Position numbers and translations under genes: made by a program. Below, piece after piece: positions 59,201-64,000 of a stretch of 64,000 bases of DNA (the first letter of the stretch is position 1; each line of letters opens with the position of its first letter). A model generated the notes under the pieces. The model saw only the letters and a program-made list of their open reading frames with translations. It made no database searches and was not told the DNA's origin. The stretch spans positions 248,001 to 312,000 of the forward strand of contig CAWKKD010000010.1 in assembly GCA_963850195.1 (NCBI GenBank). The letters run 5' to 3'. This DNA comes from Actinoallomurus sp963850195. Lineage in GTDB: Bacteria; Actinomycetota; Actinomycetes; Streptosporangiales; Streptosporangiaceae.

Positions 59201-59896
59201 TCAGCGGTTGCTGCGGGCGGGAGTGCGCGGGGAGCGGCCGGCGTGGTGGCGTCCCGTGGCGGGGGTTCCGACGTCCTCGAGACGCCGGCTGATCCCGGGC
59301 AGGTCCATCAGGCCGGAGACCAACATCGCGACGCCGCCGGCGGTGACGAAGCCGCCCACGACGTCGGCGAGGTAATGCACTCCAAGGTACATGCGGGCGA
59401 AGCCGACGAGGGCGGCGAAGAGGATCCCGGCCACGATCGCGAGCGGGCGCAGTGCGCCGCGGGCCAGCAGGATGAGCGAGATCGCGATGGCGGCGGCGAC
59501 CGTGGCGTGCCCGCTGGGGAAGCTCATCTTGGTGTCCGGGGGGATGACCCACAGACGTTGCGGCGGCCGGTGCTCGGCCACCAGCGACTTGACGGCGAAC
59601 ACGAGGGCGAGGGCGCCGAACCCCAACGACGCGGTGAGCAGGGCGTCTCTCCGGCGGCGGGCGTACCAGAGCGCGGCGGAGACGATCACGGCGAAGGCCG
59701 CACCCACTAAGACCTGCGCGGCGGCCGTGGCGCCCTGGGCGACCTGGGTGAGTGCCGGGTCTCGCAGCGTGACCAGGCGTTCGTCCAACCGGGTGTCCGC
59801 CTGAGTCAGCACTAAGGTTTTGGCGGCGAATCCAAGCGCCACCATGACCCCACAGAGGACCGCTCCTCCGCAGATCTTTCCCCGAGCCGTCAACAT
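59201..59896 (-). CDS. PAP2-family membrane phosphatase
   Basis: A 231-residue polytopic protein with all three phosphatase motifs in order: KSLVAEHRPP (KxxxxxxRP), SFPSGHATVAAA (PSGH) and RMYLGVHYLADVVGG (RxxxxxHxxxD). About five or six helices. It hydrolyses lipid phosphates such as undecaprenyl pyrophosphate or phosphatidate at the outer face of the membrane. ATG 59896 follows GGAAGGA; in-frame ATGs 42 and 48 nt upstream are less likely. Confidence 0.9.
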   Translation of the reverse strand: MLTARGKICGGAVLCGVMVALGFAAKTLVLTQADTRLDERLVTLRDPALTQVAQGATAAAQVLVGAAFAVIVSAALWYARRRRDALLTASLGFGALALVFAVKSLVAEHRPPQRLWVIPPDTKMSFPSGHATVAAAIAISLILLARGALRPLAIVAGILFAALVGFARMYLGVHYLADVVGGFVTAGGVAMLVSGLMDLPGISRRLEDVGTPATGRHHAGRSPRTPARSNR

Positions 59897-60302
59897 TCCG
59901 TCCTTCCGGCATACCTGCGGCATTCGCCGCACTTTCATGATCAAGACACACTATCGGCGGATCGGTGACCAGGGCGGATCGTTCGGTGACCGACAGTGCA
60001 AAAACTGGGGCGAATCCGTCCGATTCGGGCCCGCGGGGCTCGCGGCCGCGAGGCCTGTCTTCGGGCCTCGCTGTGGGGCGCGGCGACGAATCCGTCGCCG
60101 AGATTTCGGCGCGTTTCTGCTGGCAGGGACGGGTCTCCGTGTTTCGCCGTGGACGCCACGGGTAGAGCGCTGTGACGAATCATTCGTATATATGTCGATT
60201 TGTCGCAGTGTCGTCTATCACGATCGATGATCGCGGTCGTATCACTGGTCGATACGGGGTGACGAAGGCGAGATCCATCTCGCTTGGAGGCGAAACACGA
60301 TC
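59897..60302. other. Promoter-rich gap between PAP2 gene and gas-vesicle operon
   Basis: No convincing gene. Contains a hairpin GGCGACG-AATC-CGTCGCC (60082-60099) and a perfect odd palindrome ACGAATCATTCGT (60175-60187) directly followed by TATATATG, an AT-rich stretch resembling a -10 region. The palindrome/TATATA pair lies about 115 bp before the first gas-vesicle-operon gene and is the likely control point. Confidence 0.4.
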
Positions 60303-60512
60303 ATGAAAATCGGAGTACGCATCGCCGTCGGTGTCGGCGTGGGCTATCTGCTGGGCCGCACCCGCAAGGGACGTCTGGCACTGACGCTCGCGGCCGCAGG
60401 GGTCACCGGGAGGCTTTCCAACGACCCGGCCGTCCTGGCCAAGCAGGGGGCCAAGCTGCTCGGTTCGTCCCATGAGGCGAAGGAGCTCACCGAGACCCTG
60501 GGCGACCGGTAG
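60303..60512 (+). CDS. Small protein at the head of the gas-vesicle operon
   Basis: 69 residues from an ATG with GGAGG upstream. A glycine/valine-rich hydrophobic N-terminus (MKIGVRIAVGVGVGYLLGRT) is followed by a basic patch and an amphipathic helix (NDPAVLAKQGAKLLGSS). It could associate with membranes or with the hydrophobic vesicle shell. It ends 14 bp before gvpO, so it is co-transcribed. Not recognised as a named Gvp protein. Confidence 0.65.
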   Translation: MKIGVRIAVGVGVGYLLGRTRKGRLALTLAAAGVTGRLSNDPAVLAKQGAKLLGSSHEAKELTETLGDR

Positions 60513-60526
60513 AGAAGGGAGACGCC

Positions 60527-60862
60527 GTGGCCGGCAGCCGCGAAGACGCACGCGACGAGGACGAGTACGAGGACGAGCCCGCGCGCGGAGAAGAAGAGGA
60601 GCTGTCCGCGGTGGAGGCCGCCGAGGCCGGACGCCGGCAGATCACCGCGATGACCGGCCGGAGCGTGGAGGGTGTCACGTCGGTGAAGCCGTCGGAGGAG
60701 GGCTGGGTCGTCGAGGTCGAGGTGCTCGAGGCCCGTCATGTCCCGTCGTCGTCGGACACGCTCGCCATCTATGAGATCGAGCTCGACCTCGACGGGGTGC
60801 TGACCTCGTACCGGCGAGCGCGGCGGTACGCGCGCGGCCGTGCCGACGGCGAGGCGTCCTGA
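60527..60862 (+). CDS. gvpO: Gas vesicle protein GvpO
   Basis: A 111-residue protein with a long acidic N-terminus (EDEYEDEPARGEEEELSAVEAAEAG) and the GvpO core: ITAMTGRSVEGVTSVKPSEEGWVVEVEVLEARHVP, then YEIELDLDGVLTSYRRARRYARG. GvpO is an accessory or regulatory protein needed for vesicle formation in haloarchaea and conserved in actinomycete gvp clusters. GTG after AAGGGAG. Confidence 0.9.
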   Translation: MAGSREDARDEDEYEDEPARGEEEELSAVEAAEAGRRQITAMTGRSVEGVTSVKPSEEGWVVEVEVLEARHVPSSSDTLAIYEIELDLDGVLTSYRRARRYARGRADGEAS

Positions 60863-60863
60863 C

Positions 60864-61208
60864 GTGAGCGTGCCCGAAGCGTACGGAGGCGGCCGGAGCG
60901 CCGGCCGCGAGCCCGCGAACCTCGGTGACATCCTCGAGCGTGTCCTCGACAAGGGGATCGTGATCGCCGGCGACATCCGCGTGAACCTCCTCGACATCGA
61001 GCTGCTGACGATCAAGCTGCGGCTCCTGGTCGTGTCCGTGGAGACCGCACGGGAGATCGGCATCGACTGGTGGGAGCACGACCCGTGGCTGAGCGGTGAC
61101 CAGCGCGAGCTGGAGGAGGAGAACCGCAAGCTGCGCGAGCGCCTGGAGGCCGTCGAGGGACGCCGCGCCCTGGACGAACCCGACCATACGAAGAGGCGTC
61201 GTGACTGA
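60864..61208 (+). CDS. Gas vesicle structural-family protein (GvpA/GvpJ type)
   Basis: 114 residues. The GvpA-family core LGDILERVLDKGIVIAGDIRVNLLDIELLTIKLRLLVVSVETAREIGIDWW gives the amphipathic shell fold (helix-strand-strand-helix). A charged coiled extension (RELEEENRKLRERLEAVEG) follows and is absent from true GvpA, so GvpJ/GvpM-type minor shell proteins are closer. GTG start 1 bp after the gvpO stop. It overlaps the next gene by 8 bp. Confidence 0.85.
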   Translation: MSVPEAYGGGRSAGREPANLGDILERVLDKGIVIAGDIRVNLLDIELLTIKLRLLVVSVETAREIGIDWWEHDPWLSGDQRELEEENRKLRERLEAVEGRRALDEPDHTKRRRD

Positions 61209-61971
61209 GACCGGTGTGTACCTGTACGCCATCGCGCGCGACGGCGGGGCGGGGCCGGACCCGGGCCTGACCGGCATAGAGGGCGGCCCCGTACGCGCGG
61301 TCGCCGCGGCGGGACTCGTCGCGTACGTCGGCACCGTGCCGCTGGAGCGGTTCGGCGAGGAGGCGCTGCGGCGCAACCTCGAGGACCTGGTCTGGCTGGA
61401 GGAGACCGCCCGCGCCCACCACGACGTCGTCGACGCCGTGGCGCGTGACGTCCCGCTGGCCCCCGTGCGGCTCGTGACCGTCTACCGCGACGACGCACAG
61501 GTACGCGCCCTGCTCGAGGAACGCCGCGAGGAGTTCACGGACGTCCTCATCACGGTGGCCGGACGGCGGGAGTGGGGCGTGAAGGCGTATGTCGCGCCGG
61601 ACGACCCGCCCGAGCCGGTCGCCCCGGCGGGGAGCGAGCGCAAGCCCGGCACCGCGTACCTGAAGCGCCGCCGTACGAGCCTGCACGCGCGCGAGGACGC
61701 CTGGCGCCGCGCGTCCGCGCACGCCGAGCGGATCGACGCGGCCCTGGCGGGGATCGCGGTGGCGAGCCGTCGGCGTTCCGCCCAGGATCCCCGGCTGTCG
61801 GGGCGTACGGACTGGATGGTGCTGAACGGCGCGTACCTCGTCGACGACGTGCGCGCCGCGGAGTTCGCCGCGGCCGTGGACGGCTTCCGTGAGGACGGCC
61901 TCGAACTACGGCTCACCGGCCCCTGGGCGCCCTACTCCTTCACGATCGCCGAGCCCGAGGCGGAGATGTGA
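61201..61971 (+). CDS. Gas vesicle protein GvpL/GvpF
   Basis: A 256-residue protein of the GvpL/F family: GVYLYAIARDG at the N-terminus, then the central LERFGEEALRRNLEDLVWLEETARAHHDVVDAV, VRLVTVYRDDAQVRALLEE, and the C-terminal LTGPWAPYSF, a near-invariant ending motif. These proteins act as chaperones or nucleation-stage components binding GvpA. Both start and stop overlap neighbours. Confidence 0.92.
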   Translation: MTETGVYLYAIARDGGAGPDPGLTGIEGGPVRAVAAAGLVAYVGTVPLERFGEEALRRNLEDLVWLEETARAHHDVVDAVARDVPLAPVRLVTVYRDDAQVRALLEERREEFTDVLITVAGRREWGVKAYVAPDDPPEPVAPAGSERKPGTAYLKRRRTSLHAREDAWRRASAHAERIDAALAGIAVASRRRSAQDPRLSGRTDWMVLNGAYLVDDVRAAEFAAAVDGFREDGLELRLTGPWAPYSFTIAEPEAEM

Positions 61972-62156
61972 GCGCCGTCCCCGCTGAGCGCGTCGCCCTC
62001 GTCGACCTGCTGGACCGCCTGCTGTCCGGCGGGGTCGTCGTCAGCGGGGACCTGGTCCTGTCCATCGCCGACGTCGACCTCGTACGCATCTCGCTGCGGG
62101 TCCTGATCGCGTCGGTGAGCGGCCATCACATCCTGGAGCCGAGACGCGATGAGTGA
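61968..62156 (+). CDS. Short gas vesicle structural-family protein (GvpA/GvpS type)
   Basis: 62 residues, nearly the bare GvpA core: ALVDLLDRLLSGGVVVSGDLVLSIADVDLVRISLRVLIASV. It lacks the long C-terminal tail of the first paralogue and so is the better candidate for a shell monomer, or for GvpS. GTG overlaps the gvpL/F stop (GTGA) and its end overlaps gvpK by 8 bp. Confidence 0.85.
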   Translation: MSAVPAERVALVDLLDRLLSGGVVVSGDLVLSIADVDLVRISLRVLIASVSGHHILEPRRDE

Positions 62157-62430
62157 ACCGGTACGCGGCCACCGCATCGAGGCCGACCCCGAGACGGTGC
62201 AGCGCGACCTGACGCGACTCGTGCTGACCGTGGTCGAGCTCGTACGCCAGCTCGTCGAACGCCAGTGCATCCGGCGCGCCGACGACGGCGACCTCACGGA
62301 CGAGCAGATCGAGACGATCGGCGTGACGCTGATGCGTCTCGAGGAGGCCATGGAAGAGCTGTGCGAGCGCTTCGGCCTGTCCCCGTCCGACCTCAACCTC
62401 GACCTCGGGCCCCTCGGCACACTGCTCTGA
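62149..62430 (+). CDS. gvpK: Gas vesicle protein GvpK
   Basis: A 93-residue helical protein with the GvpK signature RIEADPETVQRDLTRLVLTVVELVRQLVERQCIRR, then LTDEQIETIGVTLMRLEEAMEEL and the conserved end LGLSPSDLNLDLGPLGTLL-like (FGLSPSDLNLDLGPLG). Accessory for vesicle assembly. Last gene of the operon, converging on the whiB-type gene, 10 bp away. Confidence 0.94.
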   Translation: MSEPVRGHRIEADPETVQRDLTRLVLTVVELVRQLVERQCIRRADDGDLTDEQIETIGVTLMRLEEAMEELCERFGLSPSDLNLDLGPLGTLL

Positions 62431-62440
62431 GCGCCGGGCG

Positions 62441-62737
62441 TCAGCGGGGGCGGGTGTTGCCGGGCCGGGCGGCGTTACGGCGCCTGCGGCGGATCGCCGC
62501 GAGACGCTCCTGCTCGGTGTGGCCGCCCCAGACGCCGTGCTTGACGCCGTTCTCCAGCGCGTAGCGCAGGCACCGGTCCTCGACGTCGCAGCGGTGACAG
62601 ATCGAGCGGGCCTCCTCGACCTGTTCGGCGGTGGCGTCACCGGCACTGATCGGGAAGAACAACTCGGGGTCCCGGGTGCGGCACGCACCACCGGCCATCC
62701 AGTTCGCGGGGTCGGTCTCGACGAGGCCGGCGCTCAT
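62441..62737 (-). CDS. WhiB-family transcriptional regulator
   Basis: A 98-residue [4Fe-4S] regulator of the actinobacteria-specific WhiB family. Four cluster cysteines: C19 (GACRTRDPELFFP), C47 and C50 (CHRC) and C56. GVWGG turn at residues 68-72, then the basic DNA-binding tail RLAAIRRRRRNAARPG. Strong ribosome site GGTGG. It senses redox/NO and works with the primary sigma factor. Adjacent but convergent to the gas-vesicle genes, so a regulatory link to them is not implied by position. Confidence 0.94.
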   Translation of the reverse strand: MSAGLVETDPANWMAGGACRTRDPELFFPISAGDATAEQVEEARSICHRCDVEDRCLRYALENGVKHGVWGGHTEQERLAAIRRRRRNAARPGNTRPR

Positions 62738-63350
62738 GTTTCCACCTCAGGGGAAGTCGGGTGCGGGTGGCCGGCCGCTCGTGGGCGGCCGTTGAACCGC
62801 ATCCCTTCCCGTGCCACGAAGAGTATGCATCCGCGGGCCAACTTCACGTTTTTATTGCGGAATGTCGGGATGACTGCCCTCCGGGCTCCGATCCGGCTGC
62901 CGGGGGAGGCGTGGACCCCGCATCGGGCGCCGGGCCGCTCGCCTGCCCTGCCCGGTGGGTCGGGGCGGCCTGCGCCGCAGGGCCGGTTCCCCGCGAGCGC
63001 CGGCCACCCCATTGCCGCAAAGAGCGGGATAAATCGGATGTCCAACATCGGATCTCATCTATGGACGGCCCGTCGGCCGATGGGTGCCCGTCCCCGGTGT
63101 CCGGGCCCTGCCGCACGAGGGGGCGGCCGAATCCCCGTGCCGCGGGCCCGAACTGATCGCGCATTGTTTTGCGCGCCCGCCGTGGCGATATCCGGGCCGG
63201 TGAGCGGCGGGTGGGCTTAATGGGCGATCGGAAATTCCAAAGTCGCTGAATGTTTCCGGAGTGTGCTCTGACCTCGACGTGCGATCCGCCATTGTGGCTG
63301 TATCCGCGCACTTTCACGCCGAGATCGATGCTCTATCGATCAATGATAAA

Positions 63351-63372
63351 GCGCCCCAATGGGCGCGTTCTT
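63351..63372 (+). terminator. Hairpin followed by T-rich tail
   Basis: GCGCCC-CAAT-GGGCGC followed by GTTCTTT: a short intrinsic-terminator-like element lying about 75 bp upstream of the promoter candidate, with no protein gene ending before it. It could end a small RNA or insulate the downstream gene. Confidence 0.4.
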
Positions 63373-63447
63373 TCGCAGTCGACACGTGCCGGAATTCGCT
63401 GTCCACATCCGGTCGTAGGGTGACCAAGGAATTCGCAAAATCGCTTA

Positions 63448-63476
63448 TTGACACAAATGGAATGGCTGGTCACGAT
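63448..63476 (+). promoter_or_regulatory. Housekeeping-type promoter for the secreted-protein gene
   Basis: A perfect -35 box TTGACA at 63448-63453, a 17-nt spacer and CACGAT at 63471-63476 as a weak -10. It leaves a leader of about 75 nt before ATG 63561. Confidence 0.45.
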
Positions 63477-63560
63477 ACATTCGTTTGGCGAGAAAATTCG
63501 CCGGGCATTCCCCCAGCTCTCCGCCGCCGACTCGGTCGGGGAGCCCTCGAAAGGACCGAC

Positions 63561-64000
63561 ATGGCCTCATCCTCGCTCGCCCGCAAGATCGGCGTCGTCT
63601 CGGCGTCGGCCGTCGCCGCGTCGCTGATCGCGGCCGGCGGTTCCGCCCAGGCCGCCACGCAGCTTTCCACCACCACCACGAAGGCGCCCGGCGCGACGAC
63701 CGCGGCGAAGGCCGGCCCGCACGTCACGGCCGGGGCGGCGACCGTGACGTTCACGCGGAATCGCAAGCCCGGCGAGGTCGGCCCGATGCCGGCCTACAGC
63801 TGCGCCGTCGCCCCGCCGCTGGTCAACGTCAGCCAGTTCCACCAGACCACCTGGAGCGCCGGCACGCAGTGCAACATCAGCCTGCGCCAGCAGGGGACCA
63901 CGGTCCTGTTCGTGTGGGGCAGCAACAACGCCACCGCGTTCGGTACCTCGTACGACAACGTCGCCTCGGCGGAGATGTCCACCGGCGGCCCGTACTCCAC
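63561..64000 (+). CDS. Small secreted cysteine protein (3' end outside window)
   Basis: An intact version of the damaged gene near 6.6 kb. ATG after AAAGGAC. Signal peptide MASSSLARKIGVVSASAVAA and onward through ASLIAAGGSAQAA, with probable AxA cleavage. Thr/Ala/Lys-rich linker, then the conserved region PAYSCAVAPPLVNVSQFHQT and NISLRQQGTTVLFVWGS. Two cysteines (YSC, TQC) are visible before the window ends; the paralogue has two more near its C-terminus. Family unknown; possibly a small antiparallel-beta extracellular protein. Confidence 0.8.
   Translation, partial: MASSSLARKIGVVSASAVAASLIAAGGSAQAATQLSTTTTKAPGATTAAKAGPHVTAGAATVTFTRNRKPGEVGPMPAYSCAVAPPLVNVSQFHQTTWSAGTQCNISLRQQGTTVLFVWGSNNATAFGTSYDNVASAEMSTGGPYS

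Larger units (their letters stand above)
62738..63560. other. Long intergenic region with dyads, no gene recognised
   Basis: No reading frame here resembles a known protein or shows stable GC3 bias. GC falls from about 63140 onward. It holds a dyad GATCGAT-GCTCT-ATCGATC (63323-63341), a hairpin with T-rich tail (63351-63372) and a TTGACA promoter (63448) serving the secreted-protein gene. The left part probably holds the whiB-type gene's promoter. Confidence 0.5.

Noticed and set aside
57297..59951. Long leftward open frame opposite cobN and the PAP2 region
   Set aside because: Antisense of cobN plus another frame of the PAP2 gene; no domain and an Arg/Gly-rich composition.

Overview
High-GC DNA with dense GTG/TTG starts, 1-11 bp start/stop overlaps, a WhiB-type regulator, a gas-vesicle cluster and GlnR-type nitrogen genes points to a filamentous actinomycete chromosome. 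A Streptosporangiales-like host is a guess that the sequence alone cannot prove. No tRNA, rRNA, transposase, prophage or CRISPR array was seen.

Layout. 1-11.0 kb is a mixed region: an ECF sigma factor with a C-terminal TPR-like extension behind the tail of a YCII/DGPF protein, a DUF899 protein, a PadR regulator, a frameshifted amidase, a DUF574 methyltransferase, a small secreted cysteine protein whose start is broken, and several enzymes. 11.0-16.5 kb holds a phosphotransferase and an SDR/acyl-CoA ligase pair, divergent from a TetR regulator and an MFS transporter. 16.5-19.9 kb holds an AlkB-like dioxygenase and two divergent operons (ECF sigma + Rieske protein; cupredoxin + metallophosphoesterase) that share a 17-nt motif. 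23.3-32.4 kb is a nitrate assimilation block: NarK, molybdopterin nitrate reductase, FAD/[2Fe-2S] partner, NirB, NirD and a HemD-winged-helix fusion. 32.4-35.0 kb includes a TetR regulator with textbook palindromic operators facing an aldo/keto reductase.

35.2-58.9 kb is a cobalamin locus in pieces. A CbiMQO cobalt (or nickel) importer and cobL-cobM lie on the left. cbiD, cobK, cobIJ, cobH, cobG and a riboswitch-controlled cobN lie on the right. Together these cover precorrin-2 to hydrogenobyrinate, with CbiD in the place of CobF, plus the large cobaltochelatase subunit. Between the halves sits a foreign-looking block of about 9.5 kb: a two-component system with a DUF4173 membrane protein, then five consecutive genes (CmoA-like methyltransferase, APH-like kinase, MFS exporter, DUF1611 P-loop enzyme, ATP-grasp ligase). 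These five look like a small uncharacterised biosynthetic cluster for an amino-acid- or dipeptide-type metabolite. This is the most promising candidate for an undescribed system here.

58.9-64 kb has a PAP2 phosphatase, a very compact gas-vesicle operon (small protein, gvpO, gvpA/J-type, gvpL/F, gvpA/S-type, gvpK), a WhiB regulator, a long regulatory-looking gap, and an intact paralogue of the broken secreted protein found near 6.6 kb.
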